Notes: generated from the sequence alone by a model not told the origin. Counted from the stretch's first letter, positions 43,371 to 53,123 are shown. The stretch is 55,199 nucleotides of DNA from UBA1205 sp045598105 (GCA_045598105.1 JAZLLK010000003.1:1-55199); one strand, 5' to 3'. Numbers and translations: made by a program.

Positions 43371-44585
43371 CTACTGCAAAGCAGCATATATTTCATTATA
43401 CTGCTCCACACCTGCAGCCAATGAATAATATTGCTCGGCAGCAGCACATAATATATTTTTATCGGTGTGTACCAATGCATCTATATGCAATATGGCACGC
43501 TCATATTCTTCGGCAGTAAACTCCTTCACCACATAGCCGCAATGTGTATTGTTCACTATATCATCCACATCACCCACACCCGCATTTACTATTAACGGAA
43601 CACCCATGCTGAGCAATTCCCCCATTTTAGTAGGCGATGAGGCTTTTTTGGAAAATACCGGCTGAATAAAAAATAATGAAATATGCGACAAAGATATATA
43701 AGTAGGCATAAGTTCTCTGGGCGAAAACTCCACTATTACCCGGCTATCGGGTATGCCATATTGTGCAGCCCACTCCATTACCTTTTCTCTGCTATCAGGA
43801 GTAATAAGCAGAAATTTGGTCTCCGGTCGCTTACGCATAAGCAGACTCACCATTTGCATCATTTGCGGCAGCATGTACCATGTGCCTAAAGAACCCACAT
43901 ACGATATTACCAAATCGGTAGCTGCTATGTGCAACCGCTGCATAAGTTGATCCCGTTCCCGTATATCCACATTACTTATAGAAAAATGCTGCAAATCAGC
44001 ACAACATGGTATTACCTTAATGGGAGCAGTTACCCCCATGCTCTGCTCTAATATACGCTTGCCGGCATGGGTGAGCGATACTACATAATCGGCACTTGAA
44101 AGAAAACATTTTTCCTTCCATTTAAAATACCTGTACACCATATCATATATCACCTCTTCTCTATTCCATACCTTACCATCAACCCTTTCGTCAGCATAAA
44201 ACCCCCGCATGTCAAACACATACTTTACCCCACACACACGCTTGAGCAATACACCTATAAAACTGGACATATAACTACGACAATGCACTATGTGCACGCC
44301 ATGCCGTGCACATATACGTATGGCCTTATGCCGCATACGCCATATATTGTACAATGCCGACAATATAGGCACACGCGACGCATACAATACACTATACCAC
44401 CGTATATTATACTCGTTAACTATATCATTTACCTTGTCCTTCGACTCGGCATAGCGTGCCGGCTTATCACATGACAACACCGTTATTTCATGCCCCTTAC
44501 GGGCTAAACCACATAAATATGGCAATACCTGTGAACGTCCCAAAGGGTCGGTAAGACCATCGTATGATATATATAACACTCTCAT
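43371..44585 (-). CDS. Glycosyltransferase family 4
   Basis: A 404-residue GT-B enzyme: the N-terminal domain starts MRVLYISYDGLTDPLGRSQVL and contains DMRGFYADERVDGKVW. The C-terminal domain has SYVGSLGTWYMLPQMM and FSPREL followed by the sugar-nucleotide region FSKKASSPTKMGELLSMGVPLI. This is the pattern of GT4 transferases that build surface polysaccharide. The donor and acceptor cannot be told from sequence. It lies 22 bp after the polytopic membrane protein gene, which may supply the polymerase or another assembly step. Confidence 0.85.
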   Translation of the reverse strand: MRVLYISYDGLTDPLGRSQVLPYLCGLARKGHEITVLSCDKPARYAESKDKVNDIVNEYNIRWYSVLYASRVPILSALYNIWRMRHKAIRICARHGVHIVHCRSYMSSFIGVLLKRVCGVKYVFDMRGFYADERVDGKVWNREEVIYDMVYRYFKWKEKCFLSSADYVVSLTHAGKRILEQSMGVTAPIKVIPCCADLQHFSISNVDIRERDQLMQRLHIAATDLVISYVGSLGTWYMLPQMMQMVSLLMRKRPETKFLLITPDSREKVMEWAAQYGIPDSRVIVEFSPRELMPTYISLSHISLFFIQPVFSKKASSPTKMGELLSMGVPLIVNAGVGDVDDIVNNTHCGYVVKEFTAEEYERAILHIDALVHTDKNILCAAAEQYYSLAAGVEQYNEIYAALQ

Positions 44586-44607
44586 TTACAACTATTTTTT
44601 ACTCATA

Positions 44608-45942
44608 TTACTTTTTATTGGCCGATATCATATATAGTGTTAAAAACAAAAAATATGGTACCATCGGTATTCTAAACCGCACCAACGCTGAAAAATTAGA
44701 AGTGGACAAACCGATACCTATAGCCATAATAAGGGATAATATTAATGCAAATAACAAAAACATATTACCCGAAGTTAACTTACTCAAACATTGAAACGGC
44801 CCCACTTTCAACAAAGCATACAATGACAACAACAACATGATAAAATTTTCCAAACCCGATATTATCATAGCCACAGAATGTGCTTCCCATATAAAAGGAC
44901 GATACCAACTGGCCACTATAGCCTTAGGCATAAGTAATATAGCACCCGATAAATCAGTGTAACTGCCTATGTCAAACGATTCCCCTTCGTAATAATCCTG
45001 CTTAAGGTCATACTGTGACATAGAAGCACTGGACACCATGGACTCCACTGATGAATAACGGCCTCCGGCCAAATTACCCATTAACGAAAATACATACATT
45101 ATTACCACCGCTGACAGCACTATAACTACGGGAAACACCATAATACGCATTACCTTATTCTTTACATGCTGTATGTTATATAGGCACCACCATGCCAATA
45201 CCGATAGCACAAATGCATACACTATATACGGCTTAAGCTGAAATACCACATATAACGATATAATGAGCATGAATATATAATTAAATTTCCATTTACGCTC
45301 CAGCAACAGCCGATACATGCTTATAAGTATAAGCCCCGAAAACGAAAGTGTAAAAGAATCCTTCATAATGCCCGAACCAAACAGCAATACCGAAGGTACA
45401 CACAAAAAAGAAATAAATGCTATACGCCTGCTTGAAGGAAACTGCTCTATAATAAAACGAAACAACTTCCAATTAAGTGCATACAAAACAGTATTTATTA
45501 ATACCGTAATAAGGTAATAATTATTAAACCCCATAACGGCAAATATGGATACAAACCTGTGTATGGCATATATACCGCTACGATTATCCCAATATATGAT
45601 AGGATTATAATTAGTAATATCTATACTGCTTATATTAGACTCATCTACCCAGTCAAACAGTATTTTAATATACGATATGGGACTTTCCCCAAATGTATTA
45701 GCCAATCGGCAGGCATTTCTAAAGTAGTAAAAAGTATCACCTGCCCATTTATAATGAAATTCATATAACAGGCCAAACGCTATACCGGCAGCTATTTTAA
45801 GAAAAAAACCTACATTAAAATAAAAACATAAACCTCTATCTTTTTGATATTTACGACTAATAACATAACTGAAAATAAGCCATACTATTACCACGTAGGC
45901 CACTATGCCCAACATGGAAGCTATGGTAAGCTGCTGATACAT
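44608..45942 (-). CDS. Polytopic membrane protein, possible polysaccharide polymerase
   Basis: A 444-residue integral membrane protein with roughly ten hydrophobic segments (for example MLGIVAYVVIVWLIFSYVI, MRIMVFPVVIVLSAVVIMYV, MIISGLENFIMLLLSLYALL). FHYKWAGDTFYYFRNA and SVLLFGSGIMKDSFTLSFSGL are reminiscent of dolichol-phosphate-mannose-type or Wzy/EpsG-like membrane glycosyltransferases, but I recognise no family for certain. The neighbouring GT4 gene supports a role in surface glycan assembly. A 52-residue ORF ends 14 bp upstream. Confidence 0.6.
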   Translation of the reverse strand: MYQQLTIASMLGIVAYVVIVWLIFSYVISRKYQKDRGLCFYFNVGFFLKIAAGIAFGLLYEFHYKWAGDTFYYFRNACRLANTFGESPISYIKILFDWVDESNISSIDITNYNPIIYWDNRSGIYAIHRFVSIFAVMGFNNYYLITVLINTVLYALNWKLFRFIIEQFPSSRRIAFISFLCVPSVLLFGSGIMKDSFTLSFSGLILISMYRLLLERKWKFNYIFMLIISLYVVFQLKPYIVYAFVLSVLAWWCLYNIQHVKNKVMRIMVFPVVIVLSAVVIMYVFSLMGNLAGGRYSSVESMVSSASMSQYDLKQDYYEGESFDIGSYTDLSGAILLMPKAIVASWYRPFIWEAHSVAMIISGLENFIMLLLSLYALLKVGPFQCLSKLTSGNMFLLFALILSLIMAIGIGLSTSNFSALVRFRIPMVPYFLFLTLYMISANKK

Positions 45943-45956
45943 TATGTGGAATAATA

Positions 45957-46115
45957 TTAATTATTCATGTACACTATTACACCATACGATGACACCTTTT
46001 TTACCTGCAGCACCTTAGAATAATTCAATATGTTAATAATAGTCTGCACACTAGGCGATATTGTGGTACGGGCTTGTGTTTTTTTTGATTTAGAAATGGT
46101 ACAATTACTACTCAT
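45957..46115 (-). CDS. Small 52-residue conserved-looking protein
   Basis: An ORF from ATG at 46115 to TAA at 45957-45959. The N-terminus is basic and Ser/Thr/Lys-rich, followed by ISPSVQTIINILNYSKVLQV and a short beta-like ending (SSYGVIVYMNN). The pattern 'PS..T...IL.YSK.LQV.K' resembles small Bacteroidetes proteins that I recall only as hypothetical. It sits 14 bp before the polytopic membrane protein gene in the same direction, so it may be the first gene of that unit. Function is unknown. Confidence 0.55.
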   Translation of the reverse strand: MSSNCTISKSKKTQARTTISPSVQTIINILNYSKVLQVKKVSSYGVIVYMNN

Positions 46116-46234
46116 AGGCATATATATTTACTTTCTACTGATTATCATAACGTAAGTATGTTCAAAATATTATACAAAAAAAACATATAAATAAAAAAAA
46201 TAATTCTATCTCACTTTTGTATAGGCAAATAATG

Positions 46235-46242
46235 TATTTTTG
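46235..46242 (+). promoter_or_regulatory. Candidate -7 box of the YwqK-repeat/mnmA operon
   Basis: TATTTTTG matches TAnnTTTG, with TTTTG 15 bases upstream, a shorter spacing than usual. Predicted start near 46246, about 53 nt before the ATG at 46299. Confidence 0.5.
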
Positions 46243-46298
46243 TAACTTAAATATTTAATGGAATAAGCCTTTTTCTAACATATAATAAATTATTATAA

Positions 46299-47360
46299 AT
46301 GAAATCAATAGGTACTATATTAATAACATTCATATTTACATTTTCCATGTGTGCCATGGCTCAAAATGCCGCCGACACCCTCAACAGAACCGATAAATAC
46401 GGCAAAAAATACGGATATTGGAAGCAATATAAAAACGGGAAATTGGCATGGGAAGGTAATTTTTACAATGGCGAGCCCGTAGGCACCATTACACACTATT
46501 ATAGTAACGGTAAAATTGAAAGCACTTCCAAATACTACCCCAGTTCTCCCCGTGTGGACGCTGTAATATACCATTCTAACGGGCAAAAGGCAGCCACAGG
46601 CGAATATTATGACAAAAAAAAGCATGGAAAATGGGTATATTACAACAATAAAGGCACACTCATATCAGAAGAAGTATGGGACAAAGGGCTCAAAAACGGT
46701 ATTTCCACCCTGTACTCCCCCACCAATGGTGTGCTACTGGAAGAAATAGGATGGAAAGCCGGTAAAATGCACGGCATATATAAAACCTACTACACCACCG
46801 GTCAATTACGTATAAGCATGAACTATGCGGATGGTAAAATGCATGGTAATTTTGCATGCTACTACCTCAACGGACAAATATGGAATCAGGGCCAATACAC
46901 CAATGACCTTAAAAGCGGCACCTGGACCCGATACAATGAAGAAGGCAATATTATAAAGATAGAAACATTGGAACACGGCCTTGCCGTACGCACCATATTG
47001 GGATTTGCTACCCCGGGACAATGGCTCAAAATAGATGCCTCCCAAATTGCCTACTTCTTCTATCAGGGTGATAATATATACATGCAATTGAATAACAGTA
47101 AAAAAATTCAAATACAGAATACCACACTTAACGACATAGCCACCAATGCCGGAGTAGAATTGTTCATATTCATTAATGACAATGTACTATCATCATATAA
47201 TGCCATACGCAAAGTAGCATACCTTACCGATGAAGACGGCTATCCTGAAGCCATAGTTTCCCTTAAGCCGGCACCCGAATTTGATGTAATAGCCTCGGGC
47301 AACTATTACGAATCACTTAAATCATTACTCAATACCAACGCTCCATCAGACAATGACTAA
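46299..47360 (+). CDS. Secreted YwqK/MORN-like repeat protein
   Basis: A 353-residue protein with a signal peptide (TILITFIFTFSMCAMAQ). At least six YwqK-type repeats follow over about residues 30-225, such as YGYWKQYKNGKLAWEGNFYNGE, GKWVYYNNKGTLISEEVWDKG and SGTWTRYNEEG. The C-terminal domain of about 125 residues (ILGFATPGQWLKIDASQIAY...) has no repeats and I do not recognise it. The last codons overlap the mnmA start by 8 bp. No toxin partner is evident. It is related by repeat type to the lipoprotein at 17004-17444. Confidence 0.8.
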   Translation: MKSIGTILITFIFTFSMCAMAQNAADTLNRTDKYGKKYGYWKQYKNGKLAWEGNFYNGEPVGTITHYYSNGKIESTSKYYPSSPRVDAVIYHSNGQKAATGEYYDKKKHGKWVYYNNKGTLISEEVWDKGLKNGISTLYSPTNGVLLEEIGWKAGKMHGIYKTYYTTGQLRISMNYADGKMHGNFACYYLNGQIWNQGQYTNDLKSGTWTRYNEEGNIIKIETLEHGLAVRTILGFATPGQWLKIDASQIAYFFYQGDNIYMQLNNSKKIQIQNTTLNDIATNAGVELFIFINDNVLSSYNAIRKVAYLTDEDGYPEAIVSLKPAPEFDVIASGNYYESLKSLLNTNAPSDND

Positions 47361-48423
47361 AGAGCGTATTCTCATGGCCATGAGTGGCGGCCTTGACAGT
47401 TCAGTAGCCGCCATACTGCTGCAAGAGCAAGGATATGAGGTAATAGGCGTTACCATGAAACTATGGCAACCGTCCTGCCACATAGAAACTTCCTGCGGCA
47501 CCAACGACACCATTAATGACGCCCGCACACTGGCACATAAGCTGGGAATTGAGCACCATGTAATAGACTATACCCGGGAATTTCAGCAAACGGTAATACA
47601 CAATTTTATACAGGAATACCTGCATGCCCATACACCTAACCCCTGCATATTATGTAATATACACCTCAAATGGGCTGCACTGCTGCAAGAGGCTGCAAAG
47701 CTACACTGTAACCGCATGGCCACAGGACACTACGCCATAATAAAGCAGGAAAATGGCAGATATTACGTATCAAAAGCAAAAGACGACACCAAAGACCAAA
47801 GCTATGTACTTTGGGGACTTAGTCAGGACCATTTGGCCAATACAATATTTCCATTAGGCGGATATACCAAGCAGGAAATACGCCAAATGGCCCGCGACAT
47901 GGGCTATGAAGCCATAGCCGACAAAAAAGAGAGCTATGATATATGCTTTATCCCCGACAATAACTACCGGTCCTTTTTACAGGCCCATGTGGAAAACATA
48001 CACCAAATATGTCCTCCGGGCAATATAATTGATACTACAGGTAAAATAGTAGGTCAACACAAGGGATTTCCATTCTACACTATAGGACAGCGAAAAGGGC
48101 TGGAACTGGCTTTTGGCGAACCCCGCTATGTATGCAAAATAGACGCTACATCCAATACTATCACCTTAGGCAAAAAAGATGACCTGCTACAAAAGGATAT
48201 ATTAGTATCACAACTCAACTTTGGCAAATACAGCCACATACCGCCACACTATAGCGGATGGGTAAAAATACGCTACCGCGACCGCGGCCAACAAGCTTAT
48301 ATAGAACAACTAAACGACAAATTACACCTCACCTTTCCGGACTATGCCTCCGCCGTTACCCCCGGCCAGTCGGCCGTAATATATGAAGGCAATGACGTGG
48401 TAGCCGGCGGTATTATAGAATAA
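47353..48423 (+). CDS. mnmA: tRNA-specific 2-thiouridylase MnmA
   Basis: Adds sulfur to U34 of tRNA Lys, Glu and Gln. The 356-residue protein has the PP-loop SGGLDSS at 11-17, the catalytic Cys region NPCILCNIHLKW near 98, and the second catalytic Cys in YDICFIPD near 198. GHYAII, DQSYVLWGLSQ and IGQRKGL are also present, all diagnostic. It overlaps the preceding gene by 8 bp, and the next lipoprotein begins 14 bp later. Confidence 0.96.
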   Translation: MTKERILMAMSGGLDSSVAAILLQEQGYEVIGVTMKLWQPSCHIETSCGTNDTINDARTLAHKLGIEHHVIDYTREFQQTVIHNFIQEYLHAHTPNPCILCNIHLKWAALLQEAAKLHCNRMATGHYAIIKQENGRYYVSKAKDDTKDQSYVLWGLSQDHLANTIFPLGGYTKQEIRQMARDMGYEAIADKKESYDICFIPDNNYRSFLQAHVENIHQICPPGNIIDTTGKIVGQHKGFPFYTIGQRKGLELAFGEPRYVCKIDATSNTITLGKKDDLLQKDILVSQLNFGKYSHIPPHYSGWVKIRYRDRGQQAYIEQLNDKLHLTFPDYASAVTPGQSAVIYEGNDVVAGGIIE

Positions 48424-48437
48424 AACATACAACATAT

Positions 48438-49184
48438 ATGAAACATATAACAGCATACTTCACCCTATGTATGGCACTATGCCTGCTTCACGCATGCCAC
48501 AAGCCCCTACCTGAAGCCCCTGACATACCCTACGGATATGAATACTACCCCATACACACAGGAATATGGCACACCTATCAGGTGAATGAAATAGTGTGGA
48601 ACAGCTTCTATAACACGGTAGATACCCTGCATTACCAAATAAAAGACAGCGTAGAATCCATAGTATCGGCCACCGACCATGATACCCTATACCGAGTAGA
48701 ATGCTACCAACGGGAACAAGACAATGAACCATGGAACCTTACACATACCATAGGTATAATCAAAAGCAAAAACACACTCCGCCTCACCCAAGACAATATT
48801 ACCTGCTGCAAACTGGTATTTCCGCTTATGGCCTCCTCTCAATGGAATGAATACACAGCCATAGATTCGGCCATATTTTACCAAACCCACTACGCCACCA
48901 CCGGCATAATTAATAACAATGTAAAAAATACCAATGCTCAGGTTACCGCATTTCACTCCCGAGCCCATATAAATAACCGCACTTATGAAGAATGCGTGGA
49001 AATATGCCTACACCAATTTTCCAGCCTTATTAATGAAGATACCGAACACGAAATATATGCCCCACAAGCAGGTATGATATACAAAAAAACCATACATACC
49101 GAAAGCAAAGCTTATGGTGGTATATTTCATATATACAACGGATACATAAAAGAAATATCCATTATAGATTACGCCCGCCCATGA
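48438..49184 (+). CDS. Hypothetical lipoprotein
   Basis: A 248-residue predicted lipoprotein with the lipobox LLHAC (Cys20). The remainder is beta-rich (YEYYPIHTGIWHTYQVNEI, AYGGIFHIYNGYIKEISII) with no motif I recognise. The opening 'YYPIHTGIWHTYQV' is typical of a group of Bacteroidetes lipoproteins of unknown role. Its last codon overlaps the DAHP synthase start as ATGA, so translation is coupled within the mnmA operon. Confidence 0.7.
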   Translation: MKHITAYFTLCMALCLLHACHKPLPEAPDIPYGYEYYPIHTGIWHTYQVNEIVWNSFYNTVDTLHYQIKDSVESIVSATDHDTLYRVECYQREQDNEPWNLTHTIGIIKSKNTLRLTQDNITCCKLVFPLMASSQWNEYTAIDSAIFYQTHYATTGIINNNVKNTNAQVTAFHSRAHINNRTYEECVEICLHQFSSLINEDTEHEIYAPQAGMIYKKTIHTESKAYGGIFHIYNGYIKEISIIDYARP

Positions 49185-50251
49185 TGCAATTACAGCCTAT
49201 ATTGCCCACTGTATCAGGGCCGCTATATATAGCAGGTCCATGCAGTGCCGAAACAGAACAACAGGTACTTACCACCGCAGCCCTATTGGCTCATACCAAC
49301 TATATACACCTGTTTCGCTGCGGACTATGGAAGCCTCGCTCCTCACCTCATAGTTTTGAAGGCAAGGGAGCCACAGCCTTGCCATGGCTACAAAAAGTAC
49401 AACAGCTATACCACCTGCCTTGCTGCACTGAAATAGGAAAACCGGAACATTTGGAACGGGCCTATGAGGCCGGCATACGCTACTTTTGGGTAGGAGCACG
49501 CACCAGCGTAAACCCTTTTGCCGTGCAGGAATTGGCACAGGCCGCACAAGGAATGGACATAAGCATAATGATAAAAAATCCCATAGCCCCTGACCTGAAC
49601 CTGTGGTACGGTAATTTTGAACGATTCTATAATGCAGGCATACGCAAATTGGCAGCCATATATAGAGGATGGTCATCAGATAAAATATGTATGTACCGCA
49701 ACGACCCCTCATGGCTACACCTTATAGAATTTAAACAACAACATAAAGAAATACCCGTCATTTTTGACCCCAGCCACATAGCAGGTCATACCCGACTGAT
49801 ACCGTCACTGGTACAAAAAGCCTTATATTTGGCCGTGGACGGCCTTATGACCGAAACCCACTGCCACCCTGAGCAAGCCCTAAGCGATAAAGAACAACAA
49901 CTAACCATACCTGAATACACACACATGCTGCAACACACCTGCATTCCGCTGCAAAACGCTCAAACCGACACCGCATTAGCCCAATACCGCATGACCATAG
50001 ACGAAATAGACAATGAACTGATAGCCCTTATAGGCAAACGCATGGATATAGTAAAACAAATAGCTGTATATAAAAAAGAGAACCATCTGCCTATATTGCA
50101 AATAGACAGATGGCAGGAAGTGCTAAATGAAAGCCTGCAAAAAGCACGCCAACTTAACGTTGACCCGCAACTGATAGCCTCCATTTTAGAATGTATACAT
50201 CAGTCTGCTATTGAAACCCAACAGCAAATTGTTATTTCTCACCGGGAGTAA
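49181..50251 (+). CDS. Bifunctional DAHP synthase / chorismate mutase
   Basis: Fuses the first step of the shikimate pathway to the prephenate-forming step. Residues about 1-260 are a KDO8P-like (type I beta) DAHP synthase with YIAGPCSAETEQQ, RCGLWKPRSSPHSFEG, WVGARTSVNPF, VIFDPSHIAGH and GLMTETHCHPEQALSD. Residues about 270-356 are an AroQ-type chorismate mutase (MTIDEIDNELIALIGKRMDIVKQIAVYKKE). This order is characteristic of Bacteroidetes. It is the last gene of the YwqK-mnmA-lipoprotein operon and overlaps the convergent rluA-type gene by 20 bp. Confidence 0.93.
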   Translation: MMQLQPILPTVSGPLYIAGPCSAETEQQVLTTAALLAHTNYIHLFRCGLWKPRSSPHSFEGKGATALPWLQKVQQLYHLPCCTEIGKPEHLERAYEAGIRYFWVGARTSVNPFAVQELAQAAQGMDISIMIKNPIAPDLNLWYGNFERFYNAGIRKLAAIYRGWSSDKICMYRNDPSWLHLIEFKQQHKEIPVIFDPSHIAGHTRLIPSLVQKALYLAVDGLMTETHCHPEQALSDKEQQLTIPEYTHMLQHTCIPLQNAQTDTALAQYRMTIDEIDNELIALIGKRMDIVKQIAVYKKENHLPILQIDRWQEVLNESLQKARQLNVDPQLIASILECIHQSAIETQQQIVISHRE

Positions 50252-50948
50252 CATTCATTATTTCACAAAAATGATTCCACAATTTATCCTTAGGTGGTGC
50301 AGCCACTATTTCTATAGTCTGCAAATTTACAGGATGTATAAAAGTTACACTTCTGGCATGTAATCCTATCGACGCATCTGCACAGGAACGGGGAAAACCA
50401 TATTTTAAATCACCACGTATAGGTGAGCCTATAAATGCCAACTGCGAACGTATTTGATGATGTCGCCCCGTAATTAATTCCACCTCCAATAAGTGATATA
50501 TATCCGACGATGCTACCAGCCTATATTTCAATTCGGCTTTTAAATATCCGTCTTTGGGAGTGGCCGATACCAATGTTTTATTGGCTCTTTCATCACGATA
50601 TAAATAATGTACCAATGTGTCCTCATGCTTTTCAGGAACATTCTTTACTATGGCCCAATATATCTTCTTCATTTGACGGTCATGTACCAGCTGATTCATA
50701 CGAGCCAAAGCCTTGGATGTTTTGGCAAACACCACCACGCCACTTACCGGACGATCCAAACGATGTATTACTCCACAAAACACATTACCTGCCTTATTGT
50801 ATTCATGTCGTATGTATTCCTTTATTTTTTCAGGAAGCGGCTCATCACCGGTTTTATCCGATTGAACTATATCACCGCTACGTTTATTAATGGCTATAAG
50901 GTGATTATCCTCAAAAATTACTCTTAAATTATCTTTTGTATCTGCCAT
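50232..50948 (-). CDS. RluA-family pseudouridine synthase
   Basis: A 238-residue pseudouridine synthase with the RluA catalytic motif GVIHRLDRPVSGVVVFAKT (catalytic Asp65) and LITGRHHQIRSQLAFIGSPIRGD. It lacks an S4 domain, so it is one of the shorter forms, with rRNA or tRNA substrates that cannot be told from sequence. It lies 6 bp after the M23-like gene and overlaps the convergent DAHP synthase gene by 20 bp at their ends. Confidence 0.92.
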   Translation of the reverse strand: MADTKDNLRVIFEDNHLIAINKRSGDIVQSDKTGDEPLPEKIKEYIRHEYNKAGNVFCGVIHRLDRPVSGVVVFAKTSKALARMNQLVHDRQMKKIYWAIVKNVPEKHEDTLVHYLYRDERANKTLVSATPKDGYLKAELKYRLVASSDIYHLLEVELITGRHHQIRSQLAFIGSPIRGDLKYGFPRSCADASIGLHARSVTFIHPVNLQTIEIVAAPPKDKLWNHFCEIMNVTPGEK

Positions 50949-50954
50949 AATTTA

Positions 50955-51788
50955 TTAAAACATTATATATTTTTCAGGGCGTTCGCTAATACCGTTCACC
51001 CATAATTCAAAATGCACTGTTTCTTCCCTATCTGTCATCGCTATTACCTGCTTGGCTTTTACCGGCTCACCTGCTATTACCAACATGCGTGCCCGTGTAC
51101 GATACACAGTAAGCATATTGTCAGGATGATGTATTATACACACATTACCGGTATTTTCTTTACTTACATATACCACCGTGCCTACATTTACCGCACATAC
51201 ATTACTTTGAGCCCTACAAGCAATATCCGCACCTCCATTTACCGAAGATGCCACACCCTCCACATTACCTACTACAGGTAAAAATAAATAGGATATATTT
51301 TTAGCCTGTGGCTTTATTTTTTCTATTTTAACCTTGTCGTCTTTTTTATCTTCGTTTATTAACTTTATTTTCATTAATATGCTATCTAATTTGGTAAAGA
51401 GCATTACCGTATCCTGTACCACAGCCTGCATATTAGCGATATCCTCCTCCGGTTCCTGCTCATACTCACCCAATACTATAGCCCTTATGCCCTTTTCTAT
51501 GGCAGCATTCTGCTCGTACATGACAGTTAACGAATCTATTTTTTGAGTTAATGCCCATATTTGGTTTCGCTGACCTGTGCTACCATACCCCGGAATGTAC
51601 TCCCGCAATGAGGTAAAAGCTATCAATACCGTTGTAATAGCAACCATTACTACCATAAATACCACCAAAAAACAAACCATGGACATGGGCGTAAACCGAA
51701 ATGACAGCTTTTCCTTAAAACTGGTGTCATTCAATACCACCAAACGGTATTTTTCTTTTAACTTTTCCGTTATACTGCTCCATTCCAT
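50955..51788 (-). CDS. Membrane-anchored M23/LytM-like protein with degenerate active site
   Basis: A 277-residue protein: a basic cytoplasmic N-terminus, one transmembrane helix (about 36-60), a coiled-coil-like stretch (about 75-150) and a C-terminal LytM domain. The LytM fold is visible in VNGGADIACRAQSNVCAVNVGTVVYV and TVHFELWVNG. However, the zinc ligand of HxGxD is Asn here (NGGAD), and the region expected to read HLS/H-x-H keeps only one His. It is probably non-hydrolytic, like EnvC or NlpD, and regulates cell-wall enzymes (inference). It lies between the DUF4249-like and rluA-type genes with 3-6 bp gaps. Confidence 0.8.
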   Translation of the reverse strand: MEWSSITEKLKEKYRLVVLNDTSFKEKLSFRFTPMSMVCFLVVFMVVMVAITTVLIAFTSLREYIPGYGSTGQRNQIWALTQKIDSLTVMYEQNAAIEKGIRAIVLGEYEQEPEEDIANMQAVVQDTVMLFTKLDSILMKIKLINEDKKDDKVKIEKIKPQAKNISYLFLPVVGNVEGVASSVNGGADIACRAQSNVCAVNVGTVVYVSKENTGNVCIIHHPDNMLTVYRTRARMLVIAGEPVKAKQVIAMTDREETVHFELWVNGISERPEKYIMF

Positions 51789-51791
51789 AAT

Positions 51792-52862
51792 TTAATGTGT
51801 ATAGGAAAACCGTAAATGCTTGGTGTGCTGACCATATACCAGTGAATCACGCGTACCGGGCGTGGCCAAATCATCATAATGAAATTTGGTAACACTCTTA
51901 GTACCCACTATTCCTAAAACCATTTTTTTTGTATTGGTATTTACATCGTAGGCCGTTAAATTAGTATAATTACCCTGCTCCTGATTAATACCGGATGAAG
52001 GCTTGTGCGCTAAAGCATACTTATATACACTTTCATTCATGGCTTCCACCTGTATAACAAGTGAATCGGTATATCGCTTGGCTACCTGAGGATTGTCCTT
52101 TATTTTATTGGCTATAGTGCGAAAAAACATATCAGACTTATAATAACCCGTACTATATGTTTTGGCTACGCCGGTACCATCAACACTGCCAAAATCCCAT
52201 TCCACTACATTACCGCCCAATACCAAACTGTCACGCATTTGCTCGGAATAATAGTATAATACCTTCACCGAATACATATAGGCATTGGCAGCAGCCGTAA
52301 AATTCATATATATATCAGAAGTATACGGCAATGACAATAAAGTGGGCGGATTTACATTACGCTTAGGATATAATAATGCTACACTATCTACCGGCAACAC
52401 TTCACCTTCCACCATCTTCTGCGTGTAGGAATTGTATATTTTCAATTTGTAATAATTTCCTACATGCATACTCATATTACCCCTATACAATATTTGATAC
52501 GGATATGCAAATAACCCTGAATCCTTAGCTATGGCTGTAGTAGTATCAAAACGAACCGTGCGTAACAACTTATCAGTATGCGAATTATACTCTTCTACAT
52601 ACACTTCTATACTGTCAGCATACGATATATTGTGCCAATCTCTGGCGGCCTCTTTTACGTTGTCCTCTGTTAAAAAAGACTTATACACCTTAATATAATG
52701 TACACTATCTTCCGAATTGAATACCGCATACACTATAGGTATATCTTCATAATCAGCATTAATGGAAAACGGCTTTTTACATGAACAACATATTCCACAC
52801 CATACTGCCATTATGAGCATTATTTTGCATATTTTTGCATCATATTTCATTATTTTCATCAT
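51792..52862 (-). CDS. DUF4249-like lipoprotein
   Basis: A 356-residue predicted lipoprotein with a hydrophobic start ending CCSCKKPF, so the lipid-bearing Cys is near 28. Beta-rich sequence follows: IPIVYAVFNSEDSVHYIKVYKSF, GNYYKLKIYNSYTQKMVEGEVLPVDSV. The layout fits the DUF4249 family of Bacteroidetes lipoproteins, some encoded near TonB-dependent receptors, but none is nearby. I take the ATG at 52862 (52859 also possible) instead of a TTG further upstream. The -7 box at 52932-52939 is about 65 nt upstream. It heads the operon with the M23-like and rluA-type genes. Confidence 0.7.
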   Translation of the reverse strand: MMKIMKYDAKICKIMLIMAVWCGICCSCKKPFSINADYEDIPIVYAVFNSEDSVHYIKVYKSFLTEDNVKEAARDWHNISYADSIEVYVEEYNSHTDKLLRTVRFDTTTAIAKDSGLFAYPYQILYRGNMSMHVGNYYKLKIYNSYTQKMVEGEVLPVDSVALLYPKRNVNPPTLLSLPYTSDIYMNFTAAANAYMYSVKVLYYYSEQMRDSLVLGGNVVEWDFGSVDGTGVAKTYSTGYYKSDMFFRTIANKIKDNPQVAKRYTDSLVIQVEAMNESVYKYALAHKPSSGINQEQGNYTNLTAYDVNTNTKKMVLGIVGTKSVTKFHYDDLATPGTRDSLVYGQHTKHLRFSYTH

Positions 52863-52931
52863 GGACAAAATGTATTATATGTTGAATTTCAATATTTTAC
52901 AATATATTCTACTGCCTTTACTTAAACTTGG

Positions 52932-52939
52932 CAAAGATA
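52932..52939 (-). promoter_or_regulatory. Candidate -7 box of the DUF4249-M23-rluA operon
   Basis: TATCTTTG followed by CC on the minus strand, with predicted start near 52928. Confidence 0.7.
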
Positions 52940-53090
52940 GCATAAAAAAAGCAAAAAATCAAGTAAAACACACAAATAGTGAACAAAAGCCTTACATTAA
53001 CTGAAAAAACAAGATTTTTAGCCTTTTTATCTCATCATTTTAAGTTGAAATAAAAAACGAAGAAAATGTTTTTTGTATTAGTATTTATTG

Positions 53091-53098
53091 TACCTTTG
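53091..53098 (+). promoter_or_regulatory. Candidate -7 box of the aminotransferase gene
   Basis: TACCTTTG, with TTTTG about 15 bases upstream. Predicted start near 53102, about 22 nt before the ATG at 53124. Confidence 0.65.
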
Positions 53099-53123
53099 TG
53101 CAAAATCATAATCAAATACAAAT

